Assembly: GCA_963786975.1 (NCBI GenBank)
Contig: CAWBBE010000002.1
Coordinates: 112,911-176,910 of the forward strand
DNA: 64,000 nucleotides
Origin: Palsa-506 sp963786975
GTDB taxonomy: Bacteria; Actinomycetota; Actinomycetes; Streptosporangiales; Streptosporangiaceae
Direction: 5' to 3'
Shown in pieces: positions 44,162-53,247 of this stretch (its first letter is position 1; every line of letters begins with the position of its first letter). Below the pieces are notes generated by a model, which was not told the DNA's origin, did no database searches, and was given only the letters and a program-made list of their open reading frames with translations. The translations under genes and the position numbers were made by a program.

Positions 44162-45331
44162 ATGGGAAACGCCAGCTCGGCCGCGGCGGCGACCGGCACT
44201 TTCCCGGCCGGCAGTGCCCCCGGGTCCGCTCCGGCGGGCGGCGCGGCAGCAGGCCCCGGCGCGGCTAGCCGACCGGCGGCGGAACCCGCACCGGCCGGCC
44301 CCGCCCCGGCGGGCCACCCGGCCGGAGACCCCGCGCTGGCGGAACTCGCGCGCCGCCTTGGCCAGCGGCTGAACGCCGGCGACGGTCAGCTGCCGCTGCC
44401 GGGGAGCGGCCGGACGCTGCAGCGCTGGCGGATGCTGGCCGAAGTCGCGGCCGAGGATCTCGCGCTGGCGAAGCTCTTCGAGGGGCACACCGACGCGCTG
44501 GCGATCATGGCTGAACTCGGTGGCACGGTCCCGCCGGCCGGCTCGGTCTGGGGCACCTGGGCAGCCGAGCCGCCGACGGCACGGCTGGAACTGCGGCGCG
44601 CGGCCGGCGGCGTGCGGCTGACCGGGCGCAAGGCATGGTGCTCCGGCGCTGAGATCGTCACCGATGCCGTCGTCACCGCCTGGGACGCCGATGGCGTGCA
44701 GTGCCTGGCCGCGGTCCCGGTCGGCCAGCCGGCGGTCACCGTCACCACCGAGGGCTGGCACGCCGTCGGCATGGGGCGTGCCGCCAGCGGCGATGTGCTG
44801 TTCGATGACGCTGCGGCCGCCGAGCTCGGCGAACCCGGTCAGTACACCGCCCGGCCGGGGTTCTGGCAGGGCGGCTGCGGGATCGCGGCCTGCTGGTACG
44901 GCGGCGCGCTGCCGTTCGCTGACGCGGTCGCCGATCTCGTTGCCCGCCGGGATGACCCGCATGCCGCTGCGCACCTGGGTGCCATCGACGCGGCGCTGAG
45001 CCCGGTCCGCGCGCTGCTGGCCGAGACGGCGGCCTGGATCGACGAGCATCCGGCGGTCCCGCCGCGGCTGCAGGCGCTGCGGGCCAGGGCGGCGGCCGAG
45101 GAGGCGGCCGGCGTCGTCGTCCGGCACGCCGGCCGCGCGCTCGGCGCCGGCCCGCTGTGCCGGAACGTCTCCATTGCCCGGCGGTTCGCGGATCTGCCGG
45201 TCTTCGTCCGGCAGAGTCACGCTGAGCGTGACCTCGCGGAGCTTGGCCGGGCGCTGAGCTCCGGCCGGGCCGGGGCTGCCGCCGCCGGGCCCGCGGGAAC
45301 TGGGCCAGCCGCACCCGGATGGCGGCTATGA
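44162..45331 (+). CDS. Acyl-CoA dehydrogenase-like flavoprotein
   Basis: 389 aa. Residues 1-55 are Ala/Pro/Gly-rich. The rest has ACAD topology: helical N-terminus (RMLAEVAAEDLALAKLFEGHTDALAIM), a mid beta-domain (GVRLTGRKAWCSGAEIVTDAVVTAW; WHAVGMGRAASGDVLFDDA) and a C-terminal helical bundle (AAHLGAIDAALSPVRALLAETAAWIDEH; GRALGAGPLCRNVSIARRFADLPVFVRQSHAERDLAELG). It diverges strongly from fatty-acid enzymes and is probably an oxidoreductase dedicated to this cassette. ATG 44162 has GAGGAG upstream; ATG 44132 overlaps the previous stop. Next gene starts at the stop (ATGA). Confidence 0.82.
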   Translation: MGNASSAAAATGTFPAGSAPGSAPAGGAAAGPGAASRPAAEPAPAGPAPAGHPAGDPALAELARRLGQRLNAGDGQLPLPGSGRTLQRWRMLAEVAAEDLALAKLFEGHTDALAIMAELGGTVPPAGSVWGTWAAEPPTARLELRRAAGGVRLTGRKAWCSGAEIVTDAVVTAWDADGVQCLAAVPVGQPAVTVTTEGWHAVGMGRAASGDVLFDDAAAAELGEPGQYTARPGFWQGGCGIAACWYGGALPFADAVADLVARRDDPHAAAHLGAIDAALSPVRALLAETAAWIDEHPAVPPRLQALRARAAAEEAAGVVVRHAGRALGAGPLCRNVSIARRFADLPVFVRQSHAERDLAELGRALSSGRAGAAAAGPAGTGPAAPGWRL

Positions 45332-46194
45332 CCGCCGCTGCCCCGGCCGGCCTGGAACCGGGCACGCCGGACGACCGGGACATCGCCGGGCGGCAGCGCA
45401 CCGGGACTCCGGCCGCTCCTGCCGACCAGGAACCGGGCGCGCCGCAGGACCGGGTCATCACCGGGCAGGGCACGGCGGCCGGGCGGTGGCGGGCCTGGGC
45501 GGGCTGGTCCGGCATGCCGGACGCCACGGCCGGCGAGCTGGTGCCGCCCGGGCACCGGCTGGTCGTGGTTGCCCCGCATCCTGACGATGAGGTGCTCGGG
45601 GCAGGCGGGCTGCTCGCCGCCACCGCGCTGGCCGGCCGGGCCCAGGTGCTCGTCGCCGTTACCGACGGCCAGGCCAGCCATCCCGGCTCGCGGATGTGGC
45701 CGGACGCGAAGCTCCGGCTGCGGCGGTGCCAGGAAAGCACAGCCGCGTTGCGGGTTCTCGGCGCGGATGGGTGCGAGGTGATCAGGCTCGGCATCGATGA
45801 TGGCGGCATCGCCGCGGCAAGTGCGGAGCTGGCCGGGCGCCTGGCCGCGGTAGTAGGGCAGCGCGACGTGCTGGTGTCGCCGTGGCGCTTCGACGGGCAC
45901 CCTGATCATGAGGCAGTCGGGCAGGCGGCTGCGGCAGTCGCGCAGGCGGCCGGGGCCCGCCATCTGGAGATGCCGATCTGGGCCTGGCACTGGGCCGAGC
46001 CGGGCGACCGGCGGCTGCCCTGGCCGCGGGCCGTGGTGCTGCGCCTAGGCCAGTTTCTCGCCTGGCGCAAGTGCGCGGCGGTGCGGTGCTTCACCAGCCA
46101 GCTTGAGCCTGATCCGTCGACCGGCGCCGATGCGGTGCTGCCGCCCTGGGCGGTGGCCCGGCTGGTGCACCAGCGGGAGGTGTTCTTCCGGTGA
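45328..46194 (+). CDS. PIG-L family N-deacetylase
   Basis: 288 aa. The zinc-site motif VVVAPHPDDEVLGAGGLL and the second motif FDGHPDHEAVG are intact, so a catalytically competent Zn-dependent deacetylase of N-acetylhexosamines or related amides. An N-terminal extension of about 60 residues precedes the domain. ATG 45328 overlaps the upstream stop. The active-site-proximal LEMPIWAWHWAEPGDRRLPW is typical of the subgroup found beside ACAD-like and methyltransferase genes. It presumably deacetylates the product of the glycosyltransferase. Confidence 0.9.
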   Translation: MTAAAPAGLEPGTPDDRDIAGRQRTGTPAAPADQEPGAPQDRVITGQGTAAGRWRAWAGWSGMPDATAGELVPPGHRLVVVAPHPDDEVLGAGGLLAATALAGRAQVLVAVTDGQASHPGSRMWPDAKLRLRRCQESTAALRVLGADGCEVIRLGIDDGGIAAASAELAGRLAAVVGQRDVLVSPWRFDGHPDHEAVGQAAAAVAQAAGARHLEMPIWAWHWAEPGDRRLPWPRAVVLRLGQFLAWRKCAAVRCFTSQLEPDPSTGADAVLPPWAVARLVHQREVFFR

Positions 46195-46826
46195 CCGGGC
46201 CTGCCGGGGGCCTTCCCGCGGCCGAGCCTGCCGACCTCGGCTATCTGGATTCGATGTACGCGCGCGACGACGATCCGTGGCAGCTGCGGTCGGGCTGGTA
46301 TGAACGCCGAAAGCTGGGGATGCTGCTGGCCTGCCTGCCGAAGGAACGGTACCGGGCCGCGTTCGAGCCGGGCTGCTCGGTGGGCGAGGTCACCGCCGGG
46401 CTGGCCGGGCGGTGCGACATGGTCCTCGCCGCGGACTTCCACGCCAAGGCAGTAGCCGCGGCCAGGCGGCGGACCGCCCGCGCGCCGAACGTAGAGGTAC
46501 GGCAATTGCTGCTGCCCGGGCAATGGCCCGGCAAAGGCCAGTTCGACCTGGTCGTGCTCAGCGAGATCGGCTATTTCCTGACGCCGCCCGCGTGGGCACA
46601 GCTTTGCTCCCGGACGGCCGGCAGCCTGGCGGCGGACGCGACCGTGCTGGCCTGCCACTGGCGTGCCGATTTCGCCCAGCGGACGCTGCCCACCGAGGTG
46701 CTGCACGCCCGGCTGGGCGCGGCGCTCGGCCTGCCCAGGCACACCAGCGTCACCGACGCCGACTTCATCATCGACGTCTGGACCGCGAACCAGCGCACCG
46801 TCGCCCAGTCCGGCGGCCTCGGCTGA
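46191..46826 (+). CDS. NodS-like SAM-dependent methyltransferase
   Basis: 211 aa. NodS-type opening YLDSMYARDDDPWQLRSGWYERRKLGMLLACLP, SAM motif I AAFEPGCSVGEVTAGLAGRCD, acidic turn VLAADFHAKAV, and QFDLVVLSEIGYFL. NodS N-methylates the de-N-acetylated sugar of rhizobial Nod factors. Position right after a PIG-L deacetylase suggests the same chemistry: methylating a freed amine. GTG 46191 overlaps the deacetylase stop (GTGA). Last gene of the cassette. Confidence 0.88.
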   Translation: MTGPAGGLPAAEPADLGYLDSMYARDDDPWQLRSGWYERRKLGMLLACLPKERYRAAFEPGCSVGEVTAGLAGRCDMVLAADFHAKAVAAARRRTARAPNVEVRQLLLPGQWPGKGQFDLVVLSEIGYFLTPPAWAQLCSRTAGSLAADATVLACHWRADFAQRTLPTEVLHARLGAALGLPRHTSVTDADFIIDVWTANQRTVAQSGGLG

Positions 46827-46918
46827 GGCGGCCAGGAAGCCAGCGGCCGGCCGGGCCGGCCGATCGGCCCGGGCCGCATTCGCCCCGCCGGGCCGGGCCG
46901 GCTGGCCCGGGCCGCGCC

Positions 46919-47844
46919 TTACCGGCCGGGCTGCCGCCGTACTTCGTCGATGACGCGGATGATGGCACTGGCGACGATCTCGGGCCGCTGCTGGTGAATG
47001 GCGTGCCCGGTGTCCGCCACGATGATGTGCTCGGCCCCGCCCATGGCCGCCGCCAGCCCGGCCTGGAGCTTCGTCCAGCCGTCCCGGGGTCCCGGCGGCA
47101 GTCCGTTGGTCGCGCTCAGCACGACCCCCGGCACTTGCGGCAGCGCCGAGGCCGCACGGGTCCGGGCGATGGCCGGGAGCGCCTTCGCGAGCAGCCGGTG
47201 CTCGTCCCTGATCATCCGGACCTGGGTCCGCTTCGCATAGCAGGCCGCCGACGCGTCCCGGAGCAGCGCCTGAGCTGCCGGATCCTCGGTGACCAGCGCG
47301 CGAACGCGCCGGACGTGCGCCGCGTCACGCGTCCGGCGAGGCCGGCCGAGTGCAGCAGCAGCGCAACGTGACCGGAGGCCGCCTCGGCGATCCGGAACCG
47401 CCACGGCACGGTCGCTATCGTCTCCTCATGCGCCGGGTCCATCAGCACCAGTCCGGCCACCAGGTCCGGGCGGCTGAACGCGACCAGCTGCGCAAGCAGC
47501 CCGCCCCAGCTATGCCCGGCCAGCACGCAGGGCCCGCCGCCGGCTGCGCGGAGCAGCGCAGTCAGGTCGCTGAGCTCGGTATCCGCGGTTAACCGGGCGG
47601 CCGGGTCGCTGGCTCCGAGGCCGGCCCGGTCGTAGGCAATCACGCGGGTGCGCGCCGCTACCGGCGGCAGCACGCCTGCCCAGGCCAGCGACCCTGGTTC
47701 GCCGAGGCCCGCGTCGAACACCACGACGGGATGGCCATCGCCCGCTTCGACCCAGCGCAGCGCCCGGTCGTCGAGGTGCAGTTCCGCGCGCCGCACCCCG
47801 CCGGGCACCAGCTCGGCGAGGGCCCTAAGCACGACGTCGTCCAC
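46919..47844 (-). pseudogene. Alpha/beta hydrolase (frameshifted near 47335)
   Basis: The N-terminal frame (GTG 47844 with GGGGAGG upstream) has VVVFDAGLGEPGSLAWAGVL, VIAYDRAGLGASDPA and the nucleophile elbow CVLAGHSWGGLLAQLVA. The frame changes near 47328-47340. The C-terminal frame supplies AAHVRRVRALVTEDPAAQALL, PGVVLSATNG and the catalytic His in IIVADTGHAIHQQRPEIV, ending at 46919. Both catalytic regions are preserved. Substrate unknown. Convergent with the NodS-like gene. Confidence 0.78.
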
Positions 47845-48000
47845 AGGTTCCTCCCCGGCACCGGCGGCTCGATTTAGGGCTGACTAGGCCGGATCGTACC
47901 GTCGCAAGATGTGCGCACCCGGACAGCGCCGCCGGCCCGGCCGGCTTACCGGGCAAGATCGCCGGGAGTTCCCGGCGGAGCACCGGAAAACTGGCCGGGA

Positions 48001-48804
48001 TCAGCAGGAACGGCCAAGCAGGTAGCAGGCGATCGCGGCGGCGGAGGCCACGTTGAGCGAGTCCACTCCGGCGCTCATCGGGATCCGGACGCGCGCGTCG
48101 GCGGCGGCCAGCCAGCGGGCGGACAGGCCGTCCCCCTCGGTGCCGAGCAGCAGGGCGACCTGGCTGGCGGCCGGCGCCTCCGCGATGGGCACGGCGTCCG
48201 CGGCCGGCGTCAGCGCCAGCACCAGGAAGCCAGCCGCGCGGAGCCCGGCCAGGCCGCCTCGCCAGTCATCCAGCCGGGCATAGGGCACCGCGAAGACGGC
48301 CCCCATGGAGACCTTGACCGCGCGCCGGTAGAGCGGGTCGGCGCAGCGCGGCGCCAGGATCACCGCGTCGAAGCCGAGGGCAGCCGCGCAGCGGAAGATC
48401 GCGCCGACATTCTCGTGGTCCACGATGTCCTCCAGCACCACGATGCGGCGGGCACCGGCGACCAGATCGGCGACGGCGGGCAGCGGCAGCCGCTGCATCG
48501 AGGCCAGCGTGCCCCGGTGCACCCGGTAGCCGGTGAGCGCCTCGGCGGCCGCCGGGTCGATGACGTACACCGGGCCGGGGCAGCCGGCGATGAGGTCCGC
48601 CAGGCCGGCCAGCTTGTCGCGGGTGACCAGCAGGGAGCGCATCGGGTAGCCGGCCGCGATCGCCCGCCTGATCACCTTCTCGCCCTCCGCGACGAACAGG
48701 CCGTGCGCGGCCTCCAGGCTCCGCCGCAGCCGGACGTCGGTCAGCCCGACGTAGTCGGCCAGCCGCGCGTCCCCCGCGCCGCTGACCGGGATCAAGTCCG
48801 TCAC
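48001..48804 (-). CDS. SpoU/TrmH-family RNA 2'-O-methyltransferase
   Basis: 267 aa. N-terminal substrate-binding domain (DVRLRRSLEAAHGLFVAEGEKVIRRAI) and a C-terminal knotted SPOUT domain with motif 1 RIVVLEDIVDHENVGAIFRCAAALG, motif 2 QVALLLGTEGDGLS and motif 3 IPMSAGVDSLNVASAAAIACYLL. Methylates rRNA or tRNA ribose; the exact site is unknown. GTG 48804 is 6 nt after CAGACT, consistent with leaderless expression; a longer reading to 49068 lacks support. Confidence 0.92.
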   Translation of the reverse strand: MTDLIPVSGAGDARLADYVGLTDVRLRRSLEAAHGLFVAEGEKVIRRAIAAGYPMRSLLVTRDKLAGLADLIAGCPGPVYVIDPAAAEALTGYRVHRGTLASMQRLPLPAVADLVAGARRIVVLEDIVDHENVGAIFRCAAALGFDAVILAPRCADPLYRRAVKVSMGAVFAVPYARLDDWRGGLAGLRAAGFLVLALTPAADAVPIAEAPAASQVALLLGTEGDGLSARWLAAADARVRIPMSAGVDSLNVASAAAIACYLLGRSC

Positions 48805-48810
48805 CCGCCC

Positions 48811-48816
48811 AGTCTG
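48811..48816 (-). promoter_or_regulatory. -10-like CAGACT before the RNA methyltransferase
   Basis: On the minus strand CAGACT, then GGGCGG, then GTG 48804; same spacing as the other leaderless starts but with C at the first position. Confidence 0.4.
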
Positions 48817-49031
48817 CCGGTACGGCGGCCCGCCCCGGCCGGCCGAAACCGAATACACCTTGGCGGCAGCACCCCGGCCAAAAGGTGCAAGTCGCCTGAT
48901 CCGTACGTCGCCGCTTGGATATAGTCGGTCCGGCCGGAACCGGCGGGTGGTGCGACCCGCGGCGGGCGGGGGAACTTGTGCCCGGCAGAGCCCCGCGGGA
49001 TCATCCCCGGCCGCCGGCAGAGAGGCCTGCG

Positions 49032-50785
49032 GTGAGCGCTGGAGACACGGGACGCGGCAGCCCGGCACGGCCCGGGCACCGGCGCGCCGTGCGGACCGGC
49101 CTGCTGGTCACCGTGGCCGTGGTGGTCGCGGCGGCGGTGCTGACGGCGCTCGGCACGCAGGCGATCCTGGCCAGCACCACCTGCGGGCGGCACCCGGTCC
49201 TGGTCAACGTCGCCGCCTCGGATGACATCGGTCCCGCCGTCCAGCGGGTCGCCCAGTACTTCAACCGGCAGCACCGCCTGGTCGGCGGACGCTGCGCCGA
49301 AGTGCAGATCACCGAGGATCAGCCGGCCACCGCAGCGGCAATGATTGACGGCAGGACATCGCTGCACGGGCTGCCCGCCATCGACGCATGGATCCCCGAC
49401 TCGAGCCTGTGGATCGAGCTGGCCCGTACCCTGCCGGTCGGCGCCCAGGTCATCGAGCCCACCGGGGTCAACGTGGCCCGGTCGCCGCTGATGATCGCGA
49501 TGCCGCAGTCGGTGGCGGCCAGGCTGCCCGCGTTCGGCCGCTCCATCGGCTGGAACTTCCTGCTGCCGGAATCCGCGGGCGGCCCGCCTGCCGCCGACGG
49601 CGTGCAGGTCCAGCTGCCCGATCCGGCCCAGAGCGCGGCCGGGCTCGCCGCCGTCATCGAGATGAAGCGCGCCCTGGGCAGCGGCCAGGCCGCCCAGCTG
49701 AACTTCACCCAGTTCGCCTTCGGCGCGCACGTGAGCAGCCAGTACGACAACCCGGCGGCGCTCGCCTCGCTCGTCTCGCTGGCCCGGCCGCCGCCGGCCA
49801 GCGCCCGGTGACGGTCGCCTCCGAGCAGTCCGTCGTGCAATATGACCTGGCTCACCCGGCTCATCCGCTGACCGCCCGCTACCCTGCGGACGGAAGCCCC
49901 GAGCTCGACTACCCGTACGTGCTGACCACGGCGGACCGGCTGAAGTTCCAGGCGGCCAGGGAATTCGGGAAGCTGCTGAGCCAGCCGTACACGGCCGACA
50001 CGGTCAGGTTCGCCGGATTCCGGTCGGCCCGCGGCGTGCCCGACCAGACGCCGGGCTCGTTCGGGCTGGCCAGGCAGCAGCTGCGGGTGACCGAGCTGGC
50101 GATCCCGGGGGTGGCCCAGACGATGCTGCAGGCGTGGGCCAGGGTGCGCATCGGCATCCGCATCCTGGCGCTGCTCGACATCTCCGGGTCGATGGCCCGG
50201 CCGGCCGGGCCGGCCGGGCCGACCAGGGAGCAGGAAATGACCTCCGCCGCCGGCGAGGGCCTCACCCTGTTCACCGACAGCACCCAGATGGGCCTGTGGG
50301 AGTTCGCCAGCAACCTTGACGGCGGCAAGCCGTACAAGGAGCTGGTGCCGCTCGGGCCGCTCCCGGCCGAGGTCGGGCTGATCAGCCGCCGCCAGCAGAT
50401 CCAGCAGATCAACCAGACCCTGCGGCCCAAGCCGGGTGCTCCCGCGGCGATGGATCAGAGCATCCTCGCCGCCTACCGGTACATGGTCCGGACTTATCAG
50501 CCCAACGAGGCCAATTCGGTGCTGATCATGACCGGCGGAGCCGACGACGCCGTCGGCGACCTGTCCGCCGGCCGGCTGCTGAGGAAGCTGCGCGCGATCG
50601 CCGGCCCGAATCGCCGCGTCGCGCTCATCTTCAACGTCTTCGGCCAGTCCAGCCACTATGCCGCCATCAGGCATCTGGCCCGGGCGACCGGCGGGGCAGC
50701 CTTCCAGATCACCGACCCGGCCGAGATCAACAAGGTCTTCTTTGCCGCCGTGGGGCGCGACCTGACTACTGGTTCAGCCGGCTGA
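49032..50785 (+). pseudogene. Solute-binding plus von Willebrand A domain protein (frameshifted near 49800)
   Basis: GTG 49032 with AGAGAGG upstream. An N-terminal helix (TGLLVTVAVVVAAAVLTALG) anchors an extracellular region resembling periplasmic solute-binding domains (VNVAASDDIGPAVQRVAQYFN; RSPLMIAMPQSVAARLPAFG). After SLVSLARPP the frame shifts by one, continuing RPVTVASEQSVVQYDLAHPAHPL and then a VWA domain with the MIDAS motif LALLDISGSMA and MTGGADDAVGDLSA. Typical actinobacterial protein of unknown role; VWA suggests adhesion or metal-dependent complex formation at the surface. Only one indel breaks it. Confidence 0.8.
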
Positions 50786-50792
50786 CTGATCC

Positions 50793-52207
50793 TCACTGCC
50801 CGGGCCGGGCGGCCGGCCCGGCGCCGCAGGGTCCTCCGGCAGTCGCCAGGCCGGCGGAAACCGCAGGATGCGTGACTGAGCGGGGCGGATCCGTTACAAA
50901 AATGATGGATGTACCTGGCCGGCGATAATTCTTGGCCGCCGGAGATGTTCCTTTGCAGAACGTGTGAACCTGCTGTCCGGGGAGCGCGTCATCCTTTGTG
51001 AGGCCCGGCGAGAGCGGGGCGCCGGGCCTCATTAAGACTTGTGGGGCCCGGCGAGAGCGGGGCGCCGGGCCCCACAATCTCATTCTCTCTCCCCTCGGCC
51101 CGGCCGGGCCAGCTGGCTGCGCGCACCGGGCAGCCGGCGACCGGGCGGCCAGCGGGTCGGCGTCCAGCATCTGGTGCGCCCGGGCGACCAGCAGCGGAAC
51201 TGCCTTTCCCTCCCGGTCGAAGCCCTCGCCTACCGTCTTGCCCTGCAGGTACCTGGCGTGGATGCCCTCTAGCACCACGGCCAGCTTGAAGCAGCCGAAC
51301 GCCATGTAGTAGCCGATGCCGGAGATATCCCGGCCGGTCAGCTCCGCGTACCGGGTCGCCAGCTGGGCGCGGGTGAAGAACCCGGGCAGCGCCGTCACCG
51401 CCGCCCCCACGTTGATCATCCGCCAGTCCCCATCGGCTGCGTCGGCCCAGTACATCAGCGTCAGCCCGAGGTCGGCCAGCGGGTCGCCGAGCGTGGACAT
51501 CTCCCAGTCGACCACGGCCTTGATCGTCCGGGCGGTCACCGAGCGAGACCAGCATGTTGTCGAGCCGGAAATCACCGTGCACCAGCGCGCCCTCGCCGGT
51601 CTCCGGCAGCGCCGCCGTCAGCCGCTCGACCAGCCGCTGGTAGCCGGGCATCTCGCGCGTCGCCGACAGCTCCCACTGCCGCTGCCAGCGGGCCAGCTGC
51701 CTGGCCCAGATAGCCTTCCGGCCGGCCGAAATCGCTCAGGCCAACAGCCTCGGTATCCACGCCGTGGATCGCGGCGAGCATCCCGGCCAGCCGTTCCGAC
51801 AGCTGTCCCGCCTGCTCGGCAGTGACCTGCTCGCCATCCTCACGGCTGCGCAGCACCAGGCCGTCCACGTACTCCATCAGGTAAAACGGCGCGCCGATGA
51901 TCTCCGGATCGGCGCAGAGCGCGACCGGGGCCGGGACCGGGATGGCGGTGCCGTTCAGCGCCGTCAGCACGCGGTACTCCCGGGCCATGTCGTGCGCGGT
52001 CGGCAGCACGTGGCCGAGCGGAGGCCGACGCAGCACCAGCCGGGCGGATGAGCCGAAATCCAGCCGGTAGGTCAGGTTCGAGCGCCCGCCAGCGATCAGC
52101 TCGATGCCAGCCAGATCACCACCATCCGAAACGGAGCCCTGCTGCCCCATCCACTGGGCTAGCCGGGAGCCGTCGGCGATCCCCGGGACGCTCAGGTCCT
52201 TGGTCAT
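50793..52207 (-). pseudogene. Aminoglycoside-phosphotransferase-family kinase (two frameshifts)
   Basis: ATG 52207 (SD AGGTAGGA) opens GGRSNLTYRLDFGSSARLVLRRPPLG, PFYLMEYVDGLVLRSRED and GMLAAIHGVDTEAVGLSDFGRPEGYL. Frame shifts near 51703 to RQWELSATREMPGYQRL and ALVHGDFRLDNML (catalytic Asp, Asn). It shifts again near 51540 to TARTIKAVVDWEMSTLGDPLADLG (metal Asp) and continues to 50793. All kinase motifs survive. Relatives resemble ACAD10/11-type phosphotransferases. The reading beyond about 51085 crosses two hairpins and is probably not native. Confidence 0.78.
51000..51075. terminator. Twin hairpins with identical 9-nt loops
   Basis: Stem 1 GAGGCCCGGCG / CGCCGGGCCTC (51000-51030); stem 2 GTGGGGCCCGGCG / CGCCGGGCCCCAC (51041-51075). 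Both loops are AGAGCGGGG. Located between the convergent VWA and phosphotransferase genes, probably a bidirectional terminator that arose by duplication. Confidence 0.65.
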
Positions 52208-52395
52208 TCCTACCTCGCCTGCCTCATTCGCGTTCGCTTGCGGTCAATGATCCGCCACCTCGGGCTTTGCACTCTAGCGGGCCGCCGGATGTATGCATCT
52301 CGCCCAGGTCTGGACTATTCGCCCGGGCTGACGTAGGCAGGGTAGAGGGGATAGCCAGACCGGTGGTCTAGACCCTTGGCGGCGGAGGGAGTGCA

Positions 52396-53247
52396 GTGAG
52401 TGATGCATGGATGCCAGGAGCCGGGCACCTGCGGACGGCAGCCGACGGCGGGCATCTGAAGGGCGGCGCCCCTCGCGTCGTCTGGCAGGCACTGGGCGCG
52501 GACCCGGCCGTAGTTTCGGCCAAGTCCGCGGCGGAGCGGCTCAGCGACCTCGGCCGGGCCGCCCATCTGATCTGGAACCCGCTGTGCGGAGAGATCATGC
52601 AGCTGGTATCGGTACTGCGGGCCGGGCGCCTGCTCGGCGAGCCGGAGGGCCTGGCCCAGCTGACGCCAGGCTGCGCGGCCGATTCCGGGGCGAGACCGGC
52701 ACCGCCGGTGCCCGGCGAGGCGGGCCGCCTCGCCGAGGTGAACTCGGAGGGACGGCTCTGCGTGCAGATCTGCGTCGTGGCCAACGCCTGGGATCCGTTC
52801 ACCGCGGGCCCGATGACCGGGCTGCAGGGCATCCTGGACTGGCTCGACTCGTGGGGCATCCCCCGGCAGTGGCCGGCCGGGCCCCCGGTGGCCTACCCCG
52901 CCGGGCACGCGGGCAGCGGCAGCCGCCGGCTGTGGGCGGCAGGCGGCCATTTCGGCGCGTCGCAGGTGCCGGGCTGGACGGCGGCCGGCCCGGGCGAGCT
53001 CGACATCGACCGGCTGACCGGCCGCGCGGCACCGGTACCCATCCAGTTGCCAGCCCCGCGCTCCGCCCACGAACAGTACGGGCGGCGGCACGGCGGCCTG
53101 GATGCGGCCCGGCACGAGCGGGAGCAGGAACGTGACGAGCAGGCCCGGCGTGATGCACTGGCCGGCGAGCAGGCCGAGCTGGCGGACCTGGACGAGATTT
53201 TCGAGCGTCCTGGGCCTGGCGCGAGCTCGCTCAGCAGGGTGGGCTGA
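52396..53247 (+). CDS. Hypothetical actinobacterial protein
   Basis: 283 aa, GTG 52396 with GGAGGGA 5 nt upstream. No family recognised with certainty. Conserved-looking parts are an N-terminal region (VVWQALGADPAVVSAKSAAERLSDLGRAAHLIWNPLCGEI), a central CVVANAWDPFTAGPMTGLQGILDWLDSWGIP, and a charged coiled-coil-like C-terminus rich in Arg/Glu (AARHEREQERDEQARRDAL). No signal peptide or membrane helix. The 3' end overlaps the convergent MocR gene by 17 bp. Confidence 0.75.
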   Translation: MSDAWMPGAGHLRTAADGGHLKGGAPRVVWQALGADPAVVSAKSAAERLSDLGRAAHLIWNPLCGEIMQLVSVLRAGRLLGEPEGLAQLTPGCAADSGARPAPPVPGEAGRLAEVNSEGRLCVQICVVANAWDPFTAGPMTGLQGILDWLDSWGIPRQWPAGPPVAYPAGHAGSGSRRLWAAGGHFGASQVPGWTAAGPGELDIDRLTGRAAPVPIQLPAPRSAHEQYGRRHGGLDAARHEREQERDEQARRDALAGEQAELADLDEIFERPGPGASSLSRVG

